Source: Flavobacteriaceae bacterium (GTDB lineage: Bacteria > Bacteroidota > Bacteroidia > Flavobacteriales > Flavobacteriaceae). Taken from it: DNA of 64,000 nucleotides. Positions within the stretch are counted from its first letter, which is position 1; each line of letters starts with the position of its first letter. Of this stretch, positions 54,759 through 63,478 are shown in pieces. The notes under the pieces are model-generated. The model searched no databases and had not been told where the DNA came from. It saw only the letters and a program-made list of their open reading frames with translations. The position numbers and the translations under genes are program-made. The stretch covers positions 434,001 through 498,000 of the forward strand of contig JAGYJF010000002.1 in the NCBI GenBank assembly GCA_018402135.1. Reading direction: 5' to 3'.

Positions 54759-57311
54759 TTAGGTCGTATCCCTTCGAAGCACTTGCAATGGCGGGTTATT
54801 TATCACACTTAGACTATTGAAAAGTCCAATCACTAAAACCAGTAAAGTAATACCGGGAAACAATACTACAAATGGAATTATTGATGGTGTAAATGGTGTT
54901 TCAAAAATTAACAAAGCCAATAACTGACTGCTAATTAAGGATAATAGAATCCCAGTTAAACTGCCTATAATTCCTAAATAGATATATTCAAGCGTAATCA
55001 TTTTTAAAATTTGCTTGCTTTTGGCACCTAAAGTTCTAAGCAAAACACTTTCTTTAATGCGCTGGTGTTTGCTGGTTCTTACAGCACCTAATAAAACGAC
55101 TACCCCAGTAAGAATGCTGAAGAATGCCATAAAATTGATAATCCACCCTATTTTATTCAGAAGTGTTTCAACTACCGAAAGTATTTGTCGTAAATCCAGC
55201 ACCGAAATATTTGGAAACTTAGTCACTAATTCTTGCTGCAAACTTGCCGATGCACTTTCGTCTGGAACATTGGTGGTCAAGACTCTAAATTGTGGGGCGT
55301 TTTCTAAAACACCCGTTGGAAACAAAACCGTAAAATTCAATTGCATCCGGCTCCAGTCAACCGTTCTGATGCTACCAACTTTCGTTTTAATTAATACACC
55401 TTGAACATTGAATACAATGTCGTCGCCTATGCTTACTTTCGCATCTCTGGCTAAATTATCACTAATCGAAACAGGAATTATTTCAGCATCTTTCACATTA
55501 CCAGTAAATTCTCCCTGCTCAAGTGTTTCAGATTCAATGAGCGATTCACGATAAGTCGCTCTAAACTCGTGATTTAAAATCCACCGGTTAATAGTAGAGG
55601 TTGAATCCTCCTTGATTTCATTAATTGTTTTGCCAGAAATGCTGTGCATACGCATGGTAACAATGGGAATATTATCCATGACCGTATGAGCTTTATTAGT
55701 TATTGCAGAAGCCACTTCTTCTTGCTGAGATTCTTGTACATCCAACAAAATAACGTTGGCAGTATTCTGCTGTGCTTCTACCGAAGATTGCGCCAAGAGC
55801 AAATCTTTAGTAAAATAAAGCGTACTTATTAAAAAAGTGCCAACCCCAATCGCCAATACCAAAATGAGTGTTTGATTTTTTGGTCGGTATAAATTCAACA
55901 AACTCGTGCGTGCTATAAATCCCCAGTTATTTGGAAAAAATCTCTTTATCGCTTTCATAAAAGCATGTGCAATACCCGCTAAAATGGAAAATGTAACCGC
56001 AATACCCACCACAAAAGCTGCGGCGTATCTCATATCTTTTAGCAGCCAATACGAAAACAAAAAGATAAAACTAAAAATTCCAATCAGCACTAGGATTCCT
56101 GCTTTAAGTGATTTATTATCATTCTCATCATCAATACGTAAGGCTTGTAATGGTGACACATAAATAGTTCCCATTAAAGGATACAAAGCAAATAATACAG
56201 ACATAAATACCCCTAGTAAAACTCCCATAATAATGGCTTGTGGTGCCAATGTAATTTCCACATCAACATGGAGTAATCCTTCTAATAAAATTGGGAATAA
56301 TTGCTGCAAAGCCACGCCAACTGCAGTTCCAATGATACCACCAATCAAACCTACAACCGCTATTTGAATCAGATAAATTAAAAACGTTTGTCGCTTGGTG
56401 GCTCCTAAACATTTTAAAACAGCGACTGACCGCAATTTTTCTTTGATATAAATATGAATAGCACTGGCTATACCAACGCAACCTAATAGCAATGCAATAA
56501 AAGCAACCAAATTTAAAAATCTTCCGAAATTATCGTAACGTCTCCCCAGTCTTTCGCTGGTAGTGGTGTGAATGTCTAAATCGGCTTCCTCGGCGTCTAA
56601 ACGTTTTCCAATGGCTTCGTCTAATAAACTTAAATCTATTTTGGGTTTGGCGACGAAATAAAATTCGTAATTAAGTCTGCTACCTGTTTGCACCAGACCA
56701 GAAGCTTCTATAGATTCAAACGGAATAATAACTGGTGGCGCAATACTACTAAATATGGCATTACTACCAGGCGCCGATTTTAAAGCACCTTCAATAGGTA
56801 AAACGATGTTACCAATTTTAATACTATCGCCCACTTCTAAATTAAGCTGAAGCATGACTGTTGCATCCACCAAAGCCGATTTATTATTTTGATAACTTGA
56901 TGCAGCAGCTTTTGGTTCTGTTTCTAATTCGCCATAAAACGGGAACGCACCTTCAATACCGCGGACTTGGATTAATTTTGAACCTTCTTTATTGGGAAAA
57001 GCCGCCATGGACGGAAAGTTGATTTCTCTGGCATCATATCCGCCGAGCGAATCCATAATTGCCATGACGGCTTCATTTGGCGCTTTGTTGCTATCTATTT
57101 TAAAATCGCTTCCCATCAGGGATTTCGATTGCACAGCGATATTACGTTTTAAATTATCACTAAACGATTGAATGGAAACAACCGCAGCAATTCCCAATAC
57201 AATGGAAGCCATAAACAAGCTTAATTTCTTTCCACTAGCTTTACCGTCACGCCAAGCCATCTTCAACAACCAAGATATGCCCGCTTTTGAGATTTTATTT
57301 TGCTTTGTCAT
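54759..57311 (-). CDS. ABC transporter permease, YbbP-like (two FtsX domains)
   Basis: 850 residues. N-terminal helix (SLFMASIVLGIAAVVSIQSF), a periplasmic MacB-PCD-like domain (about 60-250), an FtsX block (FLNLVAFIALLLGCVGIASA, about 255-395), further helices near 405-460 and 485-510, a second periplasmic domain, and a C-terminal FtsX block (IINFMAFFSILTGVVVLLGA, to 840). This duplicated layout is that of YbbP. The gene is coupled to the ATPase upstream by four overlapping bases. Substrate unknown; the YbbAP complex has been linked to lipid or hydrophobic-compound export. Confidence 0.85.
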   Translation of the reverse strand: MTKQNKISKAGISWLLKMAWRDGKASGKKLSLFMASIVLGIAAVVSIQSFSDNLKRNIAVQSKSLMGSDFKIDSNKAPNEAVMAIMDSLGGYDAREINFPSMAAFPNKEGSKLIQVRGIEGAFPFYGELETEPKAAASSYQNNKSALVDATVMLQLNLEVGDSIKIGNIVLPIEGALKSAPGSNAIFSSIAPPVIIPFESIEASGLVQTGSRLNYEFYFVAKPKIDLSLLDEAIGKRLDAEEADLDIHTTTSERLGRRYDNFGRFLNLVAFIALLLGCVGIASAIHIYIKEKLRSVAVLKCLGATKRQTFLIYLIQIAVVGLIGGIIGTAVGVALQQLFPILLEGLLHVDVEITLAPQAIIMGVLLGVFMSVLFALYPLMGTIYVSPLQALRIDDENDNKSLKAGILVLIGIFSFIFLFSYWLLKDMRYAAAFVVGIAVTFSILAGIAHAFMKAIKRFFPNNWGFIARTSLLNLYRPKNQTLILVLAIGVGTFLISTLYFTKDLLLAQSSVEAQQNTANVILLDVQESQQEEVASAITNKAHTVMDNIPIVTMRMHSISGKTINEIKEDSTSTINRWILNHEFRATYRESLIESETLEQGEFTGNVKDAEIIPVSISDNLARDAKVSIGDDIVFNVQGVLIKTKVGSIRTVDWSRMQLNFTVLFPTGVLENAPQFRVLTTNVPDESASASLQQELVTKFPNISVLDLRQILSVVETLLNKIGWIINFMAFFSILTGVVVLLGAVRTSKHQRIKESVLLRTLGAKSKQILKMITLEYIYLGIIGSLTGILLSLISSQLLALLIFETPFTPSIIPFVVLFPGITLLVLVIGLFNSLSVINNPPLQVLRRDTT

Positions 57312-57994
57312 TGGGCTGTAAACGTGTTTTCTATAATTCGACCACCTTTAAGTTTAAGAATATGTCCAGTTTTTTGCGCCAATTCTATGTCGTGCGTAAC
57401 GATTACCAAAGTCGTTCCTAATTCTTTATTTAAATCGAATAACAAATTCACCACTTTTTCGCCCGTTTCAGCATCTAAATTACCCGTAGGTTCATCGGCG
57501 ATAAGAATTGCTGGTTTATTGGAGAATGCTCTAGCCAGTGCCACACGCTGCTGTTCACCACCTGACAATTGCGACGGGTAATGATGCGTTCTATCTGCCA
57601 ACCCAACTTTTCCTAAAAGTTCCAAAGCATATTTTGTGGCGTTTTTATCACCTTGAAGTTCCAACGGCACAGCAACATTTTCTAAGGCTGTAAGTGTTGG
57701 TAATAGTTGAAAATCTTGGAATATAAATCCTACATTCCGGTTGCGTAATAAAGCACGTTCGTCTTCTGATAAACTACCGATATCCGTTCCGCAAAGTTCT
57801 ACTGTGCCGCCGTCAGGCTGGTCTAACCCAGCACACAAACCAAGCAACGTTGTTTTTCCGCTGCCAGAAGGTCCCACGATGGCAAAGGTTTCTTTTGCTT
57901 CAACTGAAAAAGTGATGTCTTTTAAAATCGTTAACTTTTTTGAACCACTAGAATAGCTCTTCTCTAAGTTGTGAACGTTTAATATCTTTGTCAT
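57308..57994 (-). CDS. ABC transporter ATPase, YbbA-like
   Basis: 228 residues. Walker A GPSGSGKTTLLG, Q-loop FIFQDFQLLPT, signature [15 protein letters not shown], Walker B ILIADEPTGNLD, switch IVTHDIEL. Same MacB/LolD/YbbA group as the lolD gene above, but its partner permease is adjacent. The divergent gene is a TesA-like esterase, as in the E. coli tesA-ybbA-ybbP locus, which supports YbbA identity. Confidence 0.9.
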   Translation of the reverse strand: MTKILNVHNLEKSYSSGSKKLTILKDITFSVEAKETFAIVGPSGSGKTTLLGLCAGLDQPDGGTVELCGTDIGSLSEDERALLRNRNVGFIFQDFQLLPTLTALENVAVPLELQGDKNATKYALELLGKVGLADRTHHYPSQLSGGEQQRVALARAFSNKPAILIADEPTGNLDAETGEKVVNLLFDLNKELGTTLVIVTHDIELAQKTGHILKLKGGRIIENTFTAQ

Positions 57995-58071
57995 CTATAT
58001 AAGTCTATTTTGGTCATTTTTAATATGCACGACAAAATACTGAAATGGTTTTAATTATAAATTTTTACGCT

Positions 58072-58752
58072 ATGAGAATGCTGTTAATCTTTTGTTATTT
58101 TTCACTTTTAATGCTTGGAAATTCTTGTTTTGAATCTTCTGAAAAAACAACCAATGCGAATACTACTAATACTACCGATAGTACTGAAGTAGTGAACACC
58201 AATAAAAAGTCCATTTTATTCTTTGGAGACAGTTTAACCGCTGGCTTGGGTTTGGATACTAGCGAAGCTTTTCCTGCAATCATTCAGAACAGAATTGACT
58301 CTTTAGGTTTGGCATATCAGGTTATTAATGCAGGGTTGAGTGGCGAAACAACGGCAAGTGGAAGAAACAGAATTTCATGGGTATTCAATCAGAAAGTAGA
58401 TGTTTTTGTATTAGGACTAGGCGCTAATGACGGTTTAAGAGGGATTCCGATTTCGGAAACTAGAAAAAACCTTCAGGCTATAATTGATTTCGCCAAAGAA
58501 AAAAATCCTGATGTTCAAATTATTTTAGCTGGTATGCAAATTCCACCAAATATGGGACAAGATTACACCAACGATTTTAAAAATATATTTCCTGAAATAG
58601 CCAAGGATAATAGTATTTCACTGGTTCCGTTTTTGCTTGAAAATGTTGGTGGTATTCCAGAATTAAATCAGCAAGATGGCATTCATCCAACGGCAGAAGG
58701 TCATAAGTTAATTACTGAAAATGTATGGCCAGTTATAAAAGATTTATTGTGA
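58072..58752 (+). CDS. SGNH/GDSL esterase, TesA-like lipoprotein
   Basis: About 226 residues from the ATG at 58072, which gives a lipoprotein signal with lipobox LGNSC; an ATG at 58045 is also in frame. A Thr/Asn-rich linker (EKTTNANTTNTTDSTE) precedes the catalytic domain: LFFGDSLTAGLGL (block I, catalytic Ser), NAGLSGETTASGR (block II, Gly), LGLGANDGLRG (block III, Asn) and DGIHPTAEGH (Asp/His). An outer-membrane-anchored thioesterase/arylesterase/lysophospholipase. Divergent from the YbbA-like gene. Confidence 0.9.
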   Translation: MRMLLIFCYFSLLMLGNSCFESSEKTTNANTTNTTDSTEVVNTNKKSILFFGDSLTAGLGLDTSEAFPAIIQNRIDSLGLAYQVINAGLSGETTASGRNRISWVFNQKVDVFVLGLGANDGLRGIPISETRKNLQAIIDFAKEKNPDVQIILAGMQIPPNMGQDYTNDFKNIFPEIAKDNSISLVPFLLENVGGIPELNQQDGIHPTAEGHKLITENVWPVIKDLL

Positions 58753-58780
58753 AATCTTAGGGTTATTTGTAAACGATTTA

Positions 58781-59158
58781 TTAAGCCACTAAGTGAATAT
58801 ATTGAGGATCGGCTAAAATTAAAAATGCTATATAAAGTAACATTGGCACCACTACCAAAATCAACATAAGTACCTTGAAAATTTTCTTTAGGATAGGAAT
58901 GGTTCTAACATTCAACATTCGATCTATTAATTCCAAAAGCAATAATAATGCATTTACTAAAGCCAAATAAATCAACAAATCTAAAGCCATAACTGGTATG
59001 ACATTCAGCATTAATGGATCAAAAAAGAAGCTGGTGAATTTTTGAAAACCAAGAAACATGACAAGGGTAGCGACCAAAAGAATTCCCGAAACCATAACTG
59101 TTTTAATGTTTAGTTTTCTGAGTTGATTCCAATAGCTAATTTTAGTTGAATTGTTCAT
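58781..59158 (-). CDS. Small polytopic membrane protein, unknown
   Basis: About 125 residues from the ATG at 59158 (the TTG at 59167 is less likely). Three or four hydrophobic segments: VMVSGILLVATLVMFLGF, LMLNVIPVMALDLLIYLALV and VLMLILVVVPMLLYIAFLIL. No family recognised. A strong inverted repeat (59167-59211) lies directly upstream. Confidence 0.65.
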   Translation of the reverse strand: MNNSTKISYWNQLRKLNIKTVMVSGILLVATLVMFLGFQKFTSFFFDPLMLNVIPVMALDLLIYLALVNALLLLLELIDRMLNVRTIPILKKIFKVLMLILVVVPMLLYIAFLILADPQYIHLVA

Positions 59159-59166
59159 ATCAAACA

Positions 59167-59211
59167 AATTAAGGGTAAAGATACTGCATCTGCGGTATTT
59201 TACCCTTAATT
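59167..59211 (-). terminator. 13-base inverted repeat after acs (terminator or leader hairpin)
   Basis: AATTAAGGGTAAA (59167-59179) and TTTACCCTTAATT (59199-59211) are perfect complements; inside, ATAC and GTAT add four more pairs, leaving a 10-base loop. On the minus strand it follows the acs stop by about 20 bases and is followed by TTTGTTTG, a weak T-rich tail. It can end acs transcription; because it abuts the next start codon (59158), it may instead act as an attenuator. Confidence 0.6.
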
Positions 59212-59231
59212 ATAAATCAATTTGTTATAAA

Positions 59232-61139
59232 CTACAGCGCGTTATCCATAATTTCTTGAACAACCTCGGGATTCAGCAAAGTGCTGGTATCTCCCAAATT
59301 ATCGGTTTCTTTACAAGCTATCTTACGTAAAATTCGACGCATGATTTTTCCACTTCGGGTTTTTGGCAAACCTGAGGTAAATTGAATTTTATCCAATTTA
59401 GCAATGGGTCCGATATGCTCTGTAATCACCTGATTGATTTCTTTTCTTAAATTGTCTTGGTCTCTACTTTCGCCTGTTTCCTTCAAAGTAACATAACCAT
59501 AAAGCGCGAAACCTTTCACATCGTGTGGGAATCCAACAATAGCGGACTCTGCAACAGCTGGATGTTCGTTTACAGCATCTTCAATTGGTGCTGTTCCTAG
59601 GTTATGACCAGATACAATAATCACATCATCTACCCTACCTGTAATTCGGTAATAGCCAACTTCGTCACGCAAAGCGCCGTCACCTGTAAAATACATATTT
59701 TCAAATGCAGAAAAATAAGTGTCTTTATACCGCTGGTGATTGCCCCAAATGGTACGGGCAATAGACGGCCATGGAAATTTAATACACAACCTGCCATCTA
59801 CTTGATTGCCTGTTATTTCGTTGCCTTGTTCATCTAAAAGTGCTGGCTGAATACCAATAAATGGTAATGTAGCATAGGTTGGTTTGGTAGGTGTTGCAAA
59901 TGGAATGGGCGTAATCATAATGCCGCCCGTTTCGGTTTGCCACCAAGTATCTACAATGGGGCTTTTCTTTTTACCAACGTTGTCGTTATACCAATGCCAC
60001 GCTTCTTCATTGATGGGTTCACCCACGGTTCCCAGTACTTTTAAGGATGATAAATCATGTTTTTCTACAAATCCTACGCCTTGTTTTGCCAGGGCTCTAA
60101 TAGCAGTTGGTGCGGTGTAAAACTGATTGACTTTATGTTTTTCAACTATTTCCCAAAATCGTCCAAAATCGGGATAACTCGGCACACCTTCAAACATAAC
60201 ACTGGTGGCGCCGTTGGCCAACGGACCGTAAACAATGTAACTATGGCCGGTAATCCAGCCAATATCAGCCGTGCACCAATACACATCATTTTCCTTATAC
60301 TGAAATACATTTTTAAAAGTATAAGCCGTGTAAACCATATAACCTGCCGTGGTATGCATCATACCTTTTGGCATGCCTGTGCTACCAGAAGTGTAAAGAA
60401 TAAATAAGGGGTCTTCAGCATCCATGATTTCAATTTCGCAATGAGCATCTGCCTTGTCTAATAAAGGTTGAAGCCAAAAATCTCTACCGTCTTTCATCTG
60501 AATTTCGCTGCTTGTGCGATTCACCACTAAGACTGAATGAACGCCCGGACAAGATTTTAAGGCATCGTCAACAATGCATTTCAAATCGATGCTTTTATCG
60601 CCACGATAAGAACCATCAGAAGTGATAACCATTTTGGCATCGCAGTCATTAATTCTAGTTGATAAAGCTGTTGCCGAAAAACCCGCAAACACCACCGAAT
60701 GGATAGCACCTATTCTGGCGCAAGCCAAAACAGAAACTGCCAATTCCGGAATCATTGGTAGGTAAATACAAACGCGGTCGCCTTTGCCTATACCTTTGCT
60801 TTTTAAAACATTGGCGAACTTACAAACGCGCTCATGTAATTCTTTGTAGGTGATGTGCAAGGCTGGTTCATTTGGATTGTTAGGTTCAAATAAAATAGCT
60901 GTTTTATTGGCGCGGGTGGTTAAATGGCGGTCAATACAATTTTCGGTGATGTTGAGTTTGGCACCTTCAAACCATTTGATTTCAGGTTTTTTAAAATCCC
61001 AACTCAATACCTTATCCCATTTTTTTCGCCAAAGGAAATGCTCTTCAGCTACTTCTTCCCAAAACAAATCTGGATTTCTTACCGATTTGCGATAAACTTG
61101 ATAATATTCTTCTAAGTGTTTGATATGATAATTACTCAT
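59232..61139 (-). CDS. acs: Acetyl-CoA synthetase
   Basis: 635 residues, near full length. ACS N-terminal segment (YHIKHLEEYYQVYR), AMP-binding core YTSGSTGMPKGMMHTTAGY, VYWCTADIGWITGHSYIVYG, WWQTETGG, GDGALRDEVGYYRITGRVDD and the C-terminal PKTRSGKIMRR with the regulatory lysine open to acetylation. It makes acetyl-CoA from acetate, ATP and CoA. It overlaps the upstream propionyl-CoA synthetase gene by eight bases, and a two-component system starts the operon. Confidence 0.95.
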   Translation of the reverse strand: MSNYHIKHLEEYYQVYRKSVRNPDLFWEEVAEEHFLWRKKWDKVLSWDFKKPEIKWFEGAKLNITENCIDRHLTTRANKTAILFEPNNPNEPALHITYKELHERVCKFANVLKSKGIGKGDRVCIYLPMIPELAVSVLACARIGAIHSVVFAGFSATALSTRINDCDAKMVITSDGSYRGDKSIDLKCIVDDALKSCPGVHSVLVVNRTSSEIQMKDGRDFWLQPLLDKADAHCEIEIMDAEDPLFILYTSGSTGMPKGMMHTTAGYMVYTAYTFKNVFQYKENDVYWCTADIGWITGHSYIVYGPLANGATSVMFEGVPSYPDFGRFWEIVEKHKVNQFYTAPTAIRALAKQGVGFVEKHDLSSLKVLGTVGEPINEEAWHWYNDNVGKKKSPIVDTWWQTETGGIMITPIPFATPTKPTYATLPFIGIQPALLDEQGNEITGNQVDGRLCIKFPWPSIARTIWGNHQRYKDTYFSAFENMYFTGDGALRDEVGYYRITGRVDDVIIVSGHNLGTAPIEDAVNEHPAVAESAIVGFPHDVKGFALYGYVTLKETGESRDQDNLRKEINQVITEHIGPIAKLDKIQFTSGLPKTRSGKIMRRILRKIACKETDNLGDTSTLLNPEVVQEIMDNAL

Positions 61140-63045
61140 GATTGGATATGTTTTTATGAATTCCTATTTGTTCTTGTTTATATACTGATTTGATTTCATC
61201 AACAATAGCGATATCATCGATGGTTGATGGAATATTGTATTCTAAATCGTCGGCAATTTGACGTAATAATTTCCGAAGTATTTTCCCTGAGCGTGTTTTT
61301 GGCAATCTTTGAACTACCAGCACTTCGCGAAGTGCCGCCACTGCACCAATTTCCTTTCTCACCAAATCAACAATTTGCTTGCTAATGTCTTGATTTGTTG
61401 AAGTCAATTCAGATTTTAAAACCACCAAAGCCAGTGGCTTCTGACCTTTTAAGTCGCAATGCACTCCAAAAACGGCACATTCGGCTACATTGGGGTGTGA
61501 AGCAACTACTTCTTCCATTTCGGCGGTGGAGAGTCTGTGGCCTGCCACATTTATGACATCATCCACCCTACCTGTGATAAATATGTAACCATCTTCATCT
61601 TTATAACCACCGTCACCAGAAAAATAATAACCTTGAAATTTATTGAGATAGCCTGCCTTAAATCGTTCTGGATTTCCCCACAAATTGCTCAATGTTCCCG
61701 GAGGCAGCGGTAATTTAACCGTGACATAACCTTCTACGCCAGCTTCAACTTCTTCACCTAATTCATTTAAAATAGCAATATTGTAGCCACAAACCGGAAA
61801 AGTTGCCGAACCAGGTTTTACAGGCATTAATTCCAATCCCGCCATATTGGCAAGCATGGGCCAGCCAGATTCGGTTTGCCACCAATGGTCAATAACCGGA
61901 ATATTGAGATGTTGCTGCGTCCAGCTAAGCGTAGCAGCATCGCAACGCTCGCCCGCTAAAAACTGATATTTTAATGATGACATGTCGAATGTTTTGATAA
62001 ATTCACCATCAGGATCTTCTTTTTTTATAGCTCTAATGGCTGTTGGTGCGGTGAACATGACCTTGACTTTGTGTTCTGAAATCACGCGCCAAAAGGTTGA
62101 AGCGTCTGGTGTTTTGATGGGTTTTCCTTCAAATAAAACGGTGGTGTTTCGGTTAATTAAAGGTGCGTAAACTATATAACTATGGCCTACAACCCAACCA
62201 ACATCACTGGCAGCCCAAAAGACGTCGCTAGGTTCCATATTGTAAACATATTTCATTGAAAATTTAAGCGCCACAGCATAGCCACCAGAATCTCTTATGA
62301 TGCCTTTAGGCTTGCCTGTGGTTCCAGATGTGTACAAAATATAAAGCGGATGCGTGGATGACACAACCACGGGACTAGCAGGTTTAGACCGACTTATCAA
62401 TTCATTATAATCTACATCAACAGCTTGTAATTGTACATCTTTTAAAAATCCGCGTTGGTAAACCACCACACAATCGGGTTTATGGTCGGCCAATTTAATG
62501 GCACTATCTACAAATGGTTTATAGGGAATAATTTTATCAACCTCAATGCCACTGGTGGCTGTTAAAATCAATTTAGGTTTACAATCGTCTATTCTTATCG
62601 CCAATTCGTGCGGTGCAAAACCACCAAACACCACCGAATGAATAACGCCTAGTCGCGCACAAGCCAACATCGAGAAAACTGCTTGCGGTATCATGGGCAT
62701 ATAAATAATGGCAGTATCGCCTTTTTCTAGACCAAGCGATTGGAGTCCGCCAGCTAATAGTTCTACTTCTTTTTTGAGTTGGTTGTAGGTGATAAATGTT
62801 TTGGTATTGGTAACAGGCGAATCGTAAATTATGGCATTATGTTCGCCAAAGCCGTCTTCAATATGCTTGTCTATGCACAAATAACTGAGATTAAGTTCTC
62901 CATCTTCAAACCAATTGTGATAGTTATGGTCGTCTCTTCCCAATGCTTTGGTTGGCGCTTTGTGCCAAGCCAACTGACTGGCCTGTTGCATCCAAAAAGT
63001 CTCTGGATTTTGAATGCTTTGGGTATAAAGTTGTTGGTAATTCAT
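61132..63045 (-). CDS. prpE: Propionyl-CoA synthetase-like acyl-CoA synthetase
   Basis: 637 residues of the same superfamily as acs but of the PrpE branch: YTSGTTGKPKGIIRDSGGYA, VFWAASDVGWVVGHSYIVYA, FTAPTAIRAIKKEDPDGEF, FLAGERCDAATLSW and PVIDHWWQTESGWP are PrpE blocks. PKTRSGKILRK carries the acetylation-site lysine. It activates propionate (possibly other short acids). Starts 52 bases after the response regulator and overlaps acs. Confidence 0.88.
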   Translation of the reverse strand: MNYQQLYTQSIQNPETFWMQQASQLAWHKAPTKALGRDDHNYHNWFEDGELNLSYLCIDKHIEDGFGEHNAIIYDSPVTNTKTFITYNQLKKEVELLAGGLQSLGLEKGDTAIIYMPMIPQAVFSMLACARLGVIHSVVFGGFAPHELAIRIDDCKPKLILTATSGIEVDKIIPYKPFVDSAIKLADHKPDCVVVYQRGFLKDVQLQAVDVDYNELISRSKPASPVVVSSTHPLYILYTSGTTGKPKGIIRDSGGYAVALKFSMKYVYNMEPSDVFWAASDVGWVVGHSYIVYAPLINRNTTVLFEGKPIKTPDASTFWRVISEHKVKVMFTAPTAIRAIKKEDPDGEFIKTFDMSSLKYQFLAGERCDAATLSWTQQHLNIPVIDHWWQTESGWPMLANMAGLELMPVKPGSATFPVCGYNIAILNELGEEVEAGVEGYVTVKLPLPPGTLSNLWGNPERFKAGYLNKFQGYYFSGDGGYKDEDGYIFITGRVDDVINVAGHRLSTAEMEEVVASHPNVAECAVFGVHCDLKGQKPLALVVLKSELTSTNQDISKQIVDLVRKEIGAVAALREVLVVQRLPKTRSGKILRKLLRQIADDLEYNIPSTIDDIAIVDEIKSVYKQEQIGIHKNISNHE

Positions 63046-63096
63046 TTGTTTTATCTAAGACTGTGATTTAAGTTGAATGGTTGGGTTTTTTAATAT

Positions 63097-63462
63097 TTAC
63101 TGTAAAAGCTCCTGAATTTCAGCAACAACTCTTTTTACTGAAAATGGCTTGGTGAGATATTTATCAGCACCCAATGCAAGACCTTTTTCCATATCGGAGG
63201 CTCGGTTTTTGGCCGTTAAAAAAATCACTTTGGTGTGAGATAAATTATCTTTACTTTTAATGTATTCTAGTGTTTGATAGCCATCAATATTGGGCATCAT
63301 AATGTCTAGCAAAACGGCATCGGGCGTGTAAGTATCTAAAATTTGAATAGCTTCACTACCATCTCTAGCAATAAATACTTCAAAATCTAACTTTTTAAAA
63401 GTGTACTCAAGTGTCATCACAATGTTGGGTTCATCGTCTACAATTAAAATGCTCTTTTTCAT
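63097..63462 (-). CDS. Single-domain response regulator (CheY-like)
   Basis: 121 residues, a receiver domain only. ILIVDDEPN acidic pocket (D9, D10), phosphoacceptor D53 in VLLDIMMPN, conserved Thr in FLTAKN, and Lys in YLTKPF. No DNA-binding output domain, so it signals through protein interaction or is an intermediate. It lies between the histidine kinase (16 bases upstream) and prpE/acs. Confidence 0.92.
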   Translation of the reverse strand: MKKSILIVDDEPNIVMTLEYTFKKLDFEVFIARDGSEAIQILDTYTPDAVLLDIMMPNIDGYQTLEYIKSKDNLSHTKVIFLTAKNRASDMEKGLALGADKYLTKPFSVKRVVAEIQELLQ

Positions 63463-63478
63463 CGATTCAATTTTTATA

